Assembly: GCA_037355855.1 (NCBI GenBank)
Contig: CM074760.1
Span: forward strand, 2,968,501 to 3,032,500
DNA: 64,000 nucleotides
Source of the DNA: Pseudo-nitzschia pungens
Lineage: Eukaryota; Bacillariophyta; Bacillariophyceae; Bacillariales; Bacillariaceae
Direction of reading: 5' to 3'
Part shown: one piece after another, positions 1 to 12,751 of the stretch
How positions within the stretch are numbered: the stretch's first letter is position 1
How the letters are laid out: the number at the start of each line of letters is the position of its first letter
Program-made: the position numbers and the translations under genes
The notes under the pieces: model-generated
Database searches by the model: none
The model's input: the letters and a program-made list of their open reading frames with translations, nothing else
Told to the model about the DNA's origin: nothing

Positions 1-813
1 AAATAATAATAATACTACGAGGTAGAAGTAAAAAAAAAAACCTTACTGTACTTAGGTTAGAATGTTCCGGAGAAAGAGAGAGATTGATTCTAATGATTCC
101 GGTAAAAGAATGAGAAGCTATTAGAATTCTGTGAATTCGCATACCATATTTTCGGTAATATGTTGCGAACAGCTTTTCATAACATTATTTTTTTCTCTAC
201 CGATAGATGCTGTTTTAACGGAGTTGTTTAGGGTACTTCAATACGAAAATCACATGGTAGCCTTTTATATGATTAAAAACTATTTAAACCGAATAGTGAT
301 TCAATATTCATCCCGGAAAGTGTTAGATGATTTCATCAAGGTTCTCGAAAGATTATTCTAAAAATGAAACAAATCAATTACTACTTCGTACTTCGTACAT
401 CTTATTTGATTAAGACACTCATCTTTTTTTAGAAATGTCTTTTTCTTTCCAGGTTGTGACCAGACCGTCATTATTTTTATTCTTAGTGGTTGTAAATTTC
501 TAACATGCAAGAGGAATAATAATGGATTTTGGCACCTGGAATATCACATTCATGTACCGTATACTCGTAGTAGTAACCTTACGTACTTGTCCCAGGGAAA
601 GATCTCATTTTGCTCGAAGTCTTTTCTTCCATCAATCAATACGGTACCGATAACACAACCACATAAGAGTAAGTTACCGGTACACGTATTTCACTCAATG
701 CTGTATCGTATTTTTTTCAATTTCAGTGAAAACACTAATTACCTTAGATGTTCGATTCATTCCAACAGTGCTTTTGAATGTGAAACCATCCACAACGTTA
801 TTATTACCATTAT

Positions 814-990
814 CTAGTACATGTACTCAGCCAGGAGATCACATTTCCAAAAACATGGCTACTAAAAGTGTTGGTGCGAAGAAGTAAATGATTTTACGTG
901 ATGTCTACTACATGTAAAAAGAGCCAGTAGATCACATTTCTAAAAACACGTGGCTGAAGTTGTCGGTGATACACAGCAAATGATATTAGA
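814..990. repeat. Diverged direct duplication of about 80 bp
   Basis: Two adjacent copies start at about 814 and 905. Both share a CTA-TACATGTA start, then a block with ATCACATTT and AAAAACA, then GGCT, GTTG and GGTG, and end near AAATGAT. They differ by scattered substitutions and small indels, so the duplication is old. No coding function is visible. Confidence 0.6.
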
Positions 991-1092
991 TGATTTTCAA
1001 TGAATAGCAGTTGGGGCTATTATGCTTTCTTCTCTTGTTTCCCTGGTATTCTTGTCTTTGAGACAAGAAAGTAACTGATTTTTACCACGTTT

Positions 1093-1120
1093 GATGCATG
1101 ATGCATGATGCATGATGCAT
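1093..1120. repeat. (GATGCAT)4 tandem repeat
   Basis: Four perfect tandem copies of the heptamer GATGCAT. Each unit contains the palindrome ATGCAT. It lies about 200 bp beyond the 3' end of the minus-strand myosin. Simple satellite; no function assigned. Confidence 0.85.
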
Positions 1121-1319
1121 GAAGGATTCGACAAATCATTCGTCAAAGTTACACGTGGCTCTCATATGTGATAGTCTGGTGCCAAACTAGACCAACAAGC
1201 AAGTAAGCAAGGCTGTTACTAATAGAGTCGTCCACTTTTCTTATTAATTTATAGAGTAACGATTATATTGTTCCTGAAGAAGTTTGTTGGCAACAATAAA
1301 AAGGAGCTAGTTTCGGATC

Positions 1320-4300
1320 TTACATCAGATGCAATCTATTTGACGAGAAATCATCGTCGTCAATTACAAGGGAAGAAGTCGGCTGAGTTGAATTTGTGCT
1401 TAGGTCTTCTTTTCGAGACACCAATATATCTTCACATACAAGGCAAACCCAGGAAGCTTCACGGATATCGAAGGATTTTGGAAAGAAATCCGGCAACAAA
1501 GTGCGACCTGTACACTTTGAGCAAACATGCCTTCCGCAGTGTTGACAATGGAGTAAACTTTCTAAAGAATCCTGTCGACATTTGCAATGCATGCACCAGA
1601 GACGCATTGGCGCAAATTTAGGTGGTCCATTGAGAGAAGCAAGCAGACGATGGATGGAGGTCTCCTCCGAAAGCAAATCTAATGCAAGAACATGAGGCGT
1701 ACCAATTTTATCACGGTCTGGAATCCATGATAAAGGCTAATGCAGCATGATCCTCGGTGAGAAAGATAGAATGGCAAAATCAACTTTCCGAATCTTTGTA
1801 TCATAACTTACCCTGTTCCACACCATGTGAAGATCTGCCGAATGATTTATAAGCTGGATTGCCGATTCGACATCTTGGTGATAAAGGCATAGATGAAGCG
1901 GTGTACATCCGGAGTTTGATTGGTGATTTGGATCCGCGCCATATGAAAGCAACATGTGCAAGCATCCTTGAAAGGCTTGGTTATTGCGTCTCAGGTCCTG
2001 ATTATGACAAAGCAACAGGAGAGCTTGTTGGTTTCTACCATTCAGAATTGTTGGATCTGCGCCCTTTTCCAATATTAACCCCATGATATCAGCAGCATCT
2101 GAAGATTCAAGCTGAGCACAATAGTGGAGAGGAGTGTTTCCTTCCCTATCCTTTTCATTCATGTCATTTTCGAAAAGATTTCCACAAAGCAAATCGACGA
2201 TCAGAGCACGCGATCCGTCAGAAACTTTCTTGCACAGGTTGTCGGCTTGATCAAAAGGCAAAAGAGCCATGTGTAGAGGTGTAAACCAGTTAATGTTATC
2301 TGCAACATTCACTCGTGCATTATAATTCAGTAACAATCGAACGGATGCAACGTCTAACCTTTCGACGACGTTGTGCAACGCACAAATACCGTCGACATTT
2401 GGTATATTTGGATTCGCGTTCCCTTTCTCCAAAAGGAGCTGCACAATATCATTCCCGGTGGCAAGATGCAAAGGCGTGTTTCCCTCATAATCTTGCGTAT
2501 TTGATACGGCACTTTTTTGCAAAAGATCAATAACGGCTTGTATGTTGCTTGATTCAACCGCCAAGTGCAGTGCGGTTCGGCCGTCGAGGTTCAAGGAATT
2601 CACCAACACAAGGGGGTCGGTCGACCCGTCGATAATTTCATTCATCGTAAATGAATCATAGTCCCTGATGGATCGATGCAGCTTTGAAATGGAACTGCTG
2701 CCGGGCGAAAGAACATCCAATTCTGGGTTGTCTTTCTTCAAACGGTGTTGGTGTTCATCGACCTCGTCGATGCCATCGTGAACAATGGGCTCGGAAATCG
2801 ATGCATGGTAGATTCCGGACGTGTTTGTGATCGAATCACCAATATTACACACCCGGTACTCCTCCACGTCTTGTTCGGGGTCCATATCTAACAAACTCAT
2901 GCTGGGTGAAGAATTCCCCGGGGCAAAAGCCATGGAACGGGCCGGACTCATCACACTCTCCGACAGGCTTCGCGTGGAAATATTGTGGGACGGAGCACAT
3001 ATTGACCTGGGCAGAGGCGGATTCCTATAACTTCCAACGCTTTCATACCCGGAAGCATCGCCACGCCAAGACGACCTCGTGTACTCTCTCAAAGCCGTGT
3101 TTTCGTAGTGTCTGGTAGCGCTTGGTGTCGTGACGGCACTCACGACACTCCCTTGGGTGTGGTTGATGACCGTTTGAAGCCTCTCGACTTCCCGCTTGAG
3201 TCGTTCTACTTCGGCAAGCGACCCGAATTCGGATTGTACCTCCGATTTGGACAATCGCAGTGTTTCCACTTCTTTCCGAAGACGAAACGACTCCTCTTTG
3301 AAACGATCTCTTTCTGCCGTAATGGCTCGAAGGCTCCGGGCTTCTCGTCGGAGTTCTCGAATCAATTTTCTCGCCGCTTTGCGCCTCCAGCAAGACTGGA
3401 CCAGGGTGATCGACCGTATTGTCTTGCGATACGGTAGCCGCACACGATGGCCCCGCCAGCACCGCTGAACGACCCTCGCTTGCTGTTCCATGTGCATCAC
3501 CGCAAACAACTTCCGGGCGGCGATGCCCCTCCAGTACGCCTGGCCAAAATGGGCAATCAATCGCGAGGCCATCAGCTCGGTTTCGGCCATGAAGGTTCTC
3601 CACACGGATTGGATGCGTATCGCCGCACCATCCTGCTTCATTCGGAGTATCTGCCGGTGTGCACCGACCTTGCGGAAAAAACACTGTATCGTCAGGGCGG
3701 CAATCTTGTAGAAGAAGTAGCGATTGCTGGCCGCGAATTTGCGCGAGTACTTCTGGATGACAATCGCCGCCTCGACCAGTTTCTGGTTCCGAAGGAATTC
3801 GAGAGTGTCAAAGACCGTCGTCCTCAAAAACACCTTGCTGAATCCGACCTGCATCCCCAGGGCTACCGATTGTTCCGAACTTCCCTGTTGTTTGCAGAGT
3901 ATCGCGGAGACCCGGGGGATCAACAAGCCGATCAGAGCCGCACAAACATCTTTTCCCCGTTTTCGCGGGTTGATTTTCTTCGTGAGTATTCCGTACCGCA
4001 CAACGAATTGTTCCTGGTAGAACCGGTGGGGAAAGCCGACCCGGGACACCCGGATCGCTTCCAGCACACCGGCACACCGCAATTGCTCCGCGATGACGTG
4101 GGCCTCGAATTGGTTCGGAACCAGATCGTCGTTTGGCTTGAGGCATCGCACGTAGTGGGGCGTGGTGGAATCGATCTTCTCCCGGAGTTCCCTCAGCTGG
4201 TTGCTGAATTGACTGCCGACCGTGTTTCGGAGGATCGACGAGTTGTTCCGTCTCCTTCCATTGTTGTTGTTGTTGTGGTTGTTGTGGTGGTGGTTGCTGC

Positions 4301-6826
4301 CGCTGGCGGCCGCCGCGGCGGAGCCTCCCCCGTTCGCCTTCTTCAGTGTCTCTCCCAGATACGACAAGAATTCCACCGACGACGAGGCCAGGAGCTCCGT
4401 GGTTTCCCGGGGCAGCTCGTCCTTGTTCTTTTCGAGAAAATTCTCCGAGCTGTAGGTCACCGTCCCGGCGTAGTGATCGATCGAGAACGAGAGGTTCGCC
4501 TTTTGCGCCCTGGTGGCTCCGAACCGCGGGTGGTCCCCGCACTTGTCGTACATGGCCTGGCAAAAGGTGCCGTCGGTGCAGCTCGCCAGCCGGCAGTTCT
4601 CGTCCAGGATCGACAAAATGCCGTCCCGCTTCTTTTCGATCAGGTCCAGGATGTCCTGGTTGTCCGGGAACTCGATAAAGGACCAATCGATTCCCTCCTG
4701 CTCGTATTCCTTTTGCTCGAGCTTGAAGACGAACTTGTTGAATTGCTGCTGGAGCGCCTCGTTGCAATAGTTGATGCAGAGCTGTTCGTAGGAGTTGACC
4801 TCGAAGGACTCGAACCCAAAAATGTCCAGGACCCCGATCCGGGGAAGGTCCCTCACCCTCGAGGTCTCCATGCCCTCCAGCTTTACGGCGATCGACCGAT
4901 TGATGGTCGACACGATGTGGTCAAAGAGCGCCCCGTAGGTCGCCTTGATAAAGGCCTCGAGCGCCTTGGAGGCCTGCGCGACCGACAGCTTCTTGTGAAA
5001 GACCTCTCCCCGGGCCTTGATCTCGCACGAGCACAGGGCGTTGGAGAGGGCCTCCGGGGTGACCCCCAGCAGGTCGAGCGCGTCGCCCAGCGACCCCGAG
5101 TCGATCGGTTCGCTGCCGTCCTCCGACCCCCCCGGAATCCGCGAACCGTATGTTGGAGCAGTGGAGGAGCGCGCAGGCGACCGAGAAGAGGTCCCGCTGC
5201 CGCTGTTCCGAGAAGCCCCCGACCGAGGAGAGGGCCTCCCTCAGGTCGCGAAAGGTCTCGCGATCGTCCACGCCGTCCCGTCGATCAAAGGTCTCCGAGC
5301 AGCTCGTCATCGAAAAGTCCTCCGGTCCCGTGAGCTCGTGGATCCTCAGGGCCCTCCGCTCCTCCGGGGAGTCGAGGCCCCCCAGCAGCTCGTAAAAGAC
5401 GTGGTAGTTCCGTTCCCCGTGCGACTGCGAGATCAGTCGGACCTTTTCCAGGAGGTACGTCCGGATCGACGCCGAGATGAGCTGTCCCGTGCTCGGCGAA
5501 AAGAGGAGCTCGATGAATTTTCCGAACCGCGACGAGTTGTCGTTGCGGACCGTCCGGGCGTTCCCGAAGGATTCCAGAATGGGATTGGACTGCAGGATCT
5601 GCGACTCGATGCCCTCGTCGAACGCCCGAACCCGGGTTCGCGGTCGCGGCGGCGGTCGTCGGTTCCCCCACCAGCGCGTTGCGCTGCGACTGGCCGGCCA
5701 GGTATCCCATGATGATCTTGGTGGTCACCGTCTTTCCCGATCCGCTTTCCCCCGAGACCAGGACCGACTGGTCGTCCCCGTCGTGCAGGAGCGACCGGTA
5801 GGCGTCCTGGGCAATGGCGTACACGTGCGGCTGTTGCGATTGCGGTTGCGGTTGTCCCCCCTTATCGTTGCCACCGCCGCCGCCGCAAGCGTCCCTCTGC
5901 CAGTACCGCTGCATGATGGCTTCCCCGTAAACATGGTTCAGCACCCGGAACGGATTGAGCGCCAGCAAGATTTTCCCCGTGTACGTGTAGATGGCGTTCT
6001 GTTCGTAGCGCTTCTGCAAGCAGTACACGACCGCCGGTTCGTGGAGGTGCGTCAGAGACGTCAGATCCCGGGGGGGTTCCGTCTCGTCGTCGCGCTCGCG
6101 CTCGTCGTCGTCGAAGTGTCTGTTGCCGTTGCCCCTTGCATTTGCGGTTGCGCCCGCGCCCCGTCCCTCGCTCCACCAAGTGTTGGCGTTGCAGACCGTT
6201 TCGGTCGTGTTGCTGTCGTAGGAAAGCGAGACCGTGGCCCCGTTCAGGTGGCTCGGCGCGTGTTCCGCGTCTTCGATCGTCAGGGTGACATCGACGGTTC
6301 GGACCACGGCAGCCTTTGCCTTTGACTTTGCCGCCGATCGGGACGGAGTTCCGGGTCTGTGAGCGTTCGGGTTCGCGCTAGCGTTGGCGCTCGCATTGTT
6401 GCTCAGGGTGTTGAATTTGGAAAAGGCGGCACTGTCGGTCAGCCTCCGCGGCGTTCGTTTCGGAGACTTGGGAGGAGCGGCATCCGCTCCACTCGACGAA
6501 GAAGAAGAAGACGACGACGACGACGACGAGGAAGAGACCACTCGGGCACGCGCCCATCCCCAGCAAGTGGCGTCCCTTCCTCGTTTCCGCGATGGCTTCC
6601 AGCCCTTGGGAAGGCTCCCGTGGTTGTCCAGTATGGCCTCGACCACGTCCGTTCGCACCCAGACGTAGCTGTTCATCGTCGAAGAGGAGGGCGTGGCCGG
6701 AACCGTTGGCTGCGCCTGGGCATCGTCGCTCGAATAGCCGCAGCTACTGTTGTTGTTGTTGTTGTTGTTGTTGTTGTCGTTTCTATTCGAGGCCAGGTGC
6801 GTGGACAAACGCCGTCTGCGCATCAT
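1320..6826 (-). CDS. Unconventional myosin with IQ, coiled-coil, ankyrin and FYVE-like tail
   Basis: An actin-based motor. The head has the P-loop GESGSGKT, switch [11 protein letters not shown] and switch [11 protein letters not shown], all canonical, so ATPase activity is expected. It is followed by about six IQ motifs (light-chain binding), a short coiled coil, a Ser-rich linker, about seven ankyrin repeats and a C-terminal finger with paired CxxC motifs and a CGRHVC core typical of FYVE-like phosphoinositide binders. This suggests a motor recruited to endosomal membranes. A 75-nt intron (1737-1811) separates the last ankyrin repeats from the finger; joined frames give about 1809 aa. The frame breaks twice in the head: in a run of seven C at 5127-5133, and near 5614-5671, where a 58-nt GT-AG intron would also restore frame. 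The N-terminus is rich in Asn and Ser runs. Class not assigned. Confidence 0.88.
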
Positions 6827-9800
6827 GGTGGATGTGGACTTTGGTGCGGGTTGGTTTGGTCTGATTTGATTTGATTTGATTTGATTTGATTTGATTCGAT
6901 TCGATTCGATTCAATTCAATTCCAAGCGGTTTGTTCAATTCGACCTAGTACAATTCTCACGGTATCCGATTCGATGCGATGCGATTCGATTCGGCCTGTT
7001 TCTCTGTTGTTGCTGTTGTTGTTGTTGTTGAGTTCGAATCCATTCCGCAAAAAAATCGCCAACCGCTGCTCCCGGCCTTCGCTCTCTCTGTCTCTCTCTC
7101 TTTGGCTCTGCAATGCGGATGCCGTTTCCGAAGCGATCGAACGATTGCGATCGATCGAACGATCGATCGACCGAGATTGCAATGGGATGGATGGATGGAT
7201 GGATGTTTGGATGAGCGCTTTGCCTTGGCCTGCCGGATGGGTTGCAAAGCTAATTCCGTGACAGAATCAATCGATCGAGTTTGGGTCTGTCGTGAACGGA
7301 AAGCACTCACTCACTGCTTGCGTCGAGTAAGGTTATTGCGAGTACGCGTACGGTACTGTTAGTCTATTCCGAAGAAGAGCACGGTGCGTTACTAAGGTTA
7401 CTGCTTGTACAGGTGCTTGTACTCGAATCCCGTTCCGTACCCTTGTTGAAACCTGAAGAAGGGTTCGAACCTCGAACACCCCGTGTCGTACAAGAGCCGT
7501 AGCTTTGCCTACGGTAACCTTACCGACAACGTGTTTCGGGAGAGCTGCTTTGGGAATATCATAAAAAAGTTGGATGAGAGATTGGTTTCGTTCGTTGGGT
7601 GCCGTTCCATTCCGTTCCGTTCCGCAGGAGGGTGATACTACCAGTAAGTTACCGCATCGTTGATTGATTGTTGAGATTCATTCTTGTTTGGGGAAGGCAT
7701 GCTTGCCTCCTTCCGATATTTCCACCGAAATCCGAGACGGAACGGCCGGCTCGACTAAATGAAAAGTACTCTGCCAATTCCGTACGTACGTACATACCGG
7801 TACATACCGGTACTCGTAGAATACCATGTGTTACTTACTGCATGGTATCCCAACTTTACTGCGCGCGGAGAACCTTCCTTCGGAACGGAAAAGCCACATC
7901 GCGAAATTTCAATTTTCGCGCGTGCATCGAAAACGAATGTGGATCGGGGGGAAAACAAGACCGACCGTTGGGTTCCTAAGAAATCATCATCTCACTGGAT
8001 CGTACCGTACGAGTATGAGTAACCTTACTTGTACCAAGTATGCATACGGTACGAGTAAACCTTACCGTATCTAAAGGTATGTAAGAAGAAGAATAAGAAT
8101 ACTAGTAGGGCCTTACTTGTAGAGAGTAAAACTCATCCGTGTCCAGGTAAATTATGGTAACTTACCGTAGGCGTTATTATCTAGCGCGCCGTGATTGTCA
8201 CAACTTGGATACCACCATGCTCAAACCTTATCGTGTGCACCAGCTTCCAGCATCCGTGAGATTTCGAGGTGCAATGTTCGGTTGGGAAAACAATGAGGAA
8301 GTGGGCGCTAGTACTAGGAAGGTTACCCTATGGTAGTAGTAGTAGTAGTAGTACTGCTAGTATTAGATTTATTTTATGTTCCTGCTCATTGTTCTTCTCC
8401 TCCGCATACCAAATGTGTCCCTGGCATCAACAGGAGTGTGACTGTCTAGACCGCCACTGGAGACTTTGTTGGACACAGCCATCTAGACGTGCATGATGCT
8501 AGTAGTAGTAGTTGGGTCTCATCATTTTTGGATTCTTGTGGAAGCTGTTACTACTACTACTATTACTAGTACTAATCAAGAATCTGGTGTGGTGGTGGTG
8601 TGAGGAGTGAGATGATGCAAACAGCACGACCATTTATCTCTTCACAACTTTTGGAAACATCATTCTTGTTGTGTTACTATATTATTGACCTTTTGGTACT
8701 AAGATCTTAGTAGTAGTAGTAGCTAGTAGTATGGGAGAGGAATATTACAACCAAGCAAGACGCAACGAGACAAAGACCACGAATCACGTGCATCATAGTA
8801 GAATGATAGACAACTAGTAGTAGCTATGATGATGATCTTACTACTTCTACAACTATTAGTAGAGTGGTTGTACTAATACTATTAGTAGTATGGAACGAGT
8901 AGTACAACAGAGTCATCTTCTGCTCGGTCTTCAGCGGGACACAGTAACTTTTAAGGTTTACTCGTACAAGTAGTTCAAACTGGTGCCGCACGTGTCTGTC
9001 ACTGATGATACCAGTACCGGTATCCTGTATGCATGAAGTGGAATTGGTACAGGTAGTAGTACGGTAGTTAATTACGTCATTCTGAACCCGGAGAGAAGGG
9101 CTTGTGCCAATAAGTCGGGATAGAGAGCACAAGTACGGTAAGATTACGCAAGGTTTTACTACCAGTAAATAACTACGTGTCCGACATCAATTGATGATAG
9201 ACTTTTTATTTTTTATTCCATTTTACGCGCATTTCATGGAATGTCGTTCAATTTTGAATTTACCGTAACTTACCGTTGAACGTTCAACGAGTCTCAACAA
9301 TTGTGTCTGACGCGTAGTAAGGTTAACCTTACTTTACTTACTTCTATTCCCTAACTACTCCTACTACCAGGTACAGTACTGTTCCGACTTGGACTGAAGT
9401 AACCGTAAGGTTACCGGTAGGTACGTAGGCGTTCAAAATAAGAGAAGTAGCAAGCACACCACCACTCGTGTCTCCGTATCATTGGTGTGATTCTCGCAGC
9501 CATTGTTTTTGGTTTTGAAAAAAAATTGTTCGCTCGCTGACAACACGCTGACAGTAACTTTTAATTAATCTTACCCGTATTATGATTATTATGTTTTTGT
9601 ACCTGTACTCATAAGGGTTACTGGTACATACTCGTACTTTTGTGTTCCAATCGTAACACCGATCGACAACGATCATTTTTGTATTAGTATTTATCGAGTC
9701 GGCATTGCCCAGACAAGGGATAACCGGTGCGATACCAGTAAACATCGAACACGCATCTCATCCTCAGTTCCACAAGTGCGGCTGGCAACAAAAGACCACC

Positions 9801-9942
9801 GGATCTGCTCGAACCAAAACACAGCAGCCCCGCTCGACAAGAACTCTCGGATGGTTCGTTAGACAAAGAACAGCACAGAAAGACTTCCTTGACATCCGAC
9901 GCACTCGAAATCCAACCAAGCCGAAGGGGGAACACAGAAACG
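6827..9942. other. Long intergenic region, no gene seen
   Basis: About 3.1 kb between the divergently transcribed myosin and phosphotransferase genes, so it should hold both promoters. It contains a pentanucleotide satellite next to the myosin start, several (GTA)n or (TAG)n tracts (for example 8335-8357 and around 8705), and two copies of the dispersed 10-mer GTAAGGTTAC (7514 reverse, 9405 forward). No ORF here looks like a real protein. Confidence 0.6.
6862..6921. repeat. Pentanucleotide satellite (TGATT/CGATT)n
   Basis: About twelve tandem pentamers that grade from TGATT to CGATT to CAATT, placed 36 bp upstream of the myosin start codon and so probably in its 5' untranslated region or promoter. 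The stepwise base change along the array suggests slippage plus point mutation. Confidence 0.8.
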
Positions 9943-11265
9943 ATGGCGAAAGAAAAAGAGCAGAAGAATTCTCTGGACGATGGTTTGGCGTTGTTGACGA
10001 GGTCGTCGTCGTACTCCTCGTTATCGTCGTCTTCCTCGGCGAAATCCACCACCGATGAAAACAGCAACGGCAACAGCAACAGCAACGGCTACCTGACCTC
10101 GACTGCGAGAAAGAACCTCAAGACGTACACCTATCGCGGGGCCGATACGTCGCTTATCTACCATTATGTTCTTTCGCCGGTGGCCGCATTCCTAGTAGAC
10201 ACGATCGTTCCAAAATCCATGGCACCGAATACCATCACCTCCATTGGATTGGTTTGGATGATCAGCGCCTACCTCGCTTATTGGTGGTATGCTCCCGGAA
10301 TGGAGTTTGCAAACGGCGACGTGAACAGTGGCGTCGATTTCCCTCCCCGATGGATCTTTTTGTGGAATGGGATTTCCGTTCTTGTCTATCAGACACTGGA
10401 CAACATGGACGGAAAGCAGGCACGAAGAACAGGATCGGGCAGTCCCCTCGGACTCCTGTTTGACCACGGCTGTGATGCGATCAATTCTATTTTTGGATCC
10501 GCCAGTGTCATTATTGGAATGGACTTGATTCGGAGCGAGAAAATGTTTGAGGTGTGGCTGCTGATCTTTGGACCCTTTGCAATGTTCTACATTGCAACGT
10601 GGGAGCAGTACTTCACCGGAGAACTCATCATGCCCATCGTCAATGGTCCGACCGAGGGTCTCTTGGGCTTGGCACTCCTCAGCTTTTCATTCTATTGGAT
10701 GGGGATCGAATTTTGGCAACAGACCGACATCTACGACTCGTTGGCATCGTTGACCAAATTCAACGCCGTCACAGAGGACGTCAAGCTGAAAAATTGCGAC
10801 TTTTTCGCGATTGCGGTTGCCCTGGGTTGTCTTCAGGAGGTAATACTCAAGTTTGCCGCGGTGACATCCAAATACAAGGGTTCCGCGCAGGCATTGCTTC
10901 CGATCTTTGTTCATTCGCTGTGCTTTCTTGTCATTGGGTGGGCCGATCCCGCCATTTGGCTTGACATCCCTCGAACAAGCCTGCACTTGGCAATGGTGTT
11001 ATTTGTGGAAATGTCCACCGCCTTGATGCTCGCCCACGTCACGAACGAAGCCTTTAATCCTTGGCGATGGCAGGTTGCTCCCTTGATCGGAATCACGGCC
11101 TGGGCCTCTGTGTTGGGCAACAGCTGGGCATTGCAAAACGCAATCGTCGTTTACACCTGGGGTATGGGGGCATACCTGCTAACAAAGAGCATTGCCGTCG
11201 TTCGTGAGATTTGTGACGCTCTGCAAATCTGGTGTTTTGATATCGTTACACCGTACACTCGGTAA
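9943..11265 (+). CDS. CDP-alcohol phosphotransferase (ethanolamine/cholinephosphotransferase)
   Basis: Final step of the Kennedy pathway: transfers phosphoethanolamine or phosphocholine from the CDP-alcohol to diacylglycerol in the ER membrane. The 440-aa single-exon protein carries the CDP-alcohol phosphotransferase signature DG-x2-AR-x8-G-x3-D-x3-D, starting at about residue 156 (DGKQARR ... GLLFDHGCD), and about eight to ten hydrophobic segments. Length matches eukaryotic EPT/CPT enzymes (about 390-440 aa). The start chosen is the first ATG in the frame. The Ser- and Asn-rich N-terminal 45 residues precede the conserved domain. Substrate choice (ethanolamine or choline) cannot be read from the sequence. 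Confidence 0.93.
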   Translation: MAKEKEQKNSLDDGLALLTRSSSYSSLSSSSSAKSTTDENSNGNSNSNGYLTSTARKNLKTYTYRGADTSLIYHYVLSPVAAFLVDTIVPKSMAPNTITSIGLVWMISAYLAYWWYAPGMEFANGDVNSGVDFPPRWIFLWNGISVLVYQTLDNMDGKQARRTGSGSPLGLLFDHGCDAINSIFGSASVIIGMDLIRSEKMFEVWLLIFGPFAMFYIATWEQYFTGELIMPIVNGPTEGLLGLALLSFSFYWMGIEFWQQTDIYDSLASLTKFNAVTEDVKLKNCDFFAIAVALGCLQEVILKFAAVTSKYKGSAQALLPIFVHSLCFLVIGWADPAIWLDIPRTSLHLAMVLFVEMSTALMLAHVTNEAFNPWRWQVAPLIGITAWASVLGNSWALQNAIVVYTWGMGAYLLTKSIAVVREICDALQIWCFDIVTPYTR

Positions 11266-12751
11266 TGAGTATGGCATTATCTATAGTAATTTCGATGCAC
11301 GCACGCACGCACACACACACACGCAAGAAAATCACCGCAACCGAAGCAGTAACCTAACTGTAACAAAAACTAGAAAAATGAAATCGAAACTGTCGAACGT
11401 TCGTTTTGGACTAGCACGTAGGGACTAATGAGTGGAGCTGGCAATGATGATTCTGTTCACGGTGTACCAATCTAGTAGGATCAAAAAAGTACTGTAAACG
11501 TTATGAATACGCAGAGGAGCTGTGAACGAGTCAGTCACTGGAAGGACATCGCCTGGTCGAATGTGATCCTGGAGACTCAATGCGTCCAGTTGGAACTTGC
11601 GTGATTTATAGGGGCGGCTTATGCAGTTGGAATGATTGCTTGAAATCCTGAACATACACAACGGAGATTGATTTGAATTTCTGCCCTTGCTACTAACTGT
11701 ATCCAATCCGATTCGTGTAGTTCGTTTCGTATTTTTTCAAATTACAATTGCGTCAGCTAATTACAGCATAGTACGAAGTATTTTAAGTTTGGTATGAAAG
11801 GGTAAACAGGTCTTCAACAAACAGAGGAAATCAGAAATTTCTTCACAATGCCAGAAGTATCTGTCATATCACATCCTATCTTTCTAGGCCAAAAAGAAAC
11901 TGAACCATGCCGCGAAGTGGCCGTCATGACTTGACTCGACTGGAGACAGCCAAAAAAATGGCCTTTGTACTGCTGGTACCAAACTGTTCGTGATCGTGTG
12001 TACCGTCCCTGATGTTAAAATTGATTGAACCTGACTCTAGCGGCAGGTCGAGAAGATTGTGTCAATCCGGAGAGAGGACTGCGATATACCCTATTATTGA
12101 CTAGATGTAAGAGAAAGGATTGGAACATCTTGTTGAGATTACAAAGTGTTTTATTATTGGTGCGAGTAGGGTACCAGGTACGTGTCGAGTAATTACGTAA
12201 TTTACCGTAAAAACCTTCCTCATTTCCATAGATTTTTTATCGTTTATCGTATCTTCAGTGATGGTTCTCATTCCATCCATCCAATCTCTTTCGTGATGAA
12301 CATCACACCAATGGCATACGACTAACGTTTGGGCGCACCTCGCGCGAATGCCAGCTCTCATGTCAAATTGTTGATACCATACTTCGTGAGTTTACTAATT
12401 CTGCTCTCAACAATCTGATCCGACCAAACGACGCATGAGCATTGTTGGAACCGAGAAACACAGAAAAATATATACCGGTACTTACGAAGTACGAGTAAGG
12501 TTACTTGTACTTCGTACTAAGTAAAAAATAATGTTGAAAACGTTAAAAGCCTTTCCAAGGTTGCGAGATTTTCCATTATCTGTCTTACAAGTAAGGTTAC
12601 GTTCAAGCACGGGTAAGACTTACGAATACTAATCACGGCCCTCAAAAAAATTGAACAAATTCGGTGAAAAAGACCTTTCTCATCGGAGCAAAAGCAAACC
12701 AAAGCTACAACCATACCACATATCTCGCTTCGTATTCTATCGTCAGCAACC
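11266..12751. other. Intergenic region, no gene seen
   Basis: About 1.5 kb between two plus-strand genes. It holds a short CA-rich tract near 11310 and two copies of GTAAGGTTAC (12495 and 12591) within 260 bp upstream of the cupin gene start. No ORF has protein-like features. Confidence 0.6.

Larger units (their letters stand above)
1..1319. other. Intergenic region, no gene seen
   Basis: AT-rich sequence with only short ORFs (under 80 codons) that have no recognisable features. It holds a diverged local duplication and a short 7-bp tandem repeat, listed separately. The minus-strand myosin ends at its right edge, so part of this stretch is probably that gene's 3' untranslated region. Confidence 0.6.

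Noticed and set aside
3447..5333. Plus-strand open frame of 628 codons
   Set aside because: Antisense to the myosin head and IQ region, in GC-rich sequence where all frames stay open; composition is Arg/Pro/Val-rich and it has no domain.
7514..7523. GGTTAC-type motifs as telomere remnants
   Set aside because: They are single 10-mers, not tandem arrays, and do not match the TTAGGG-type repeat expected in stramenopiles.
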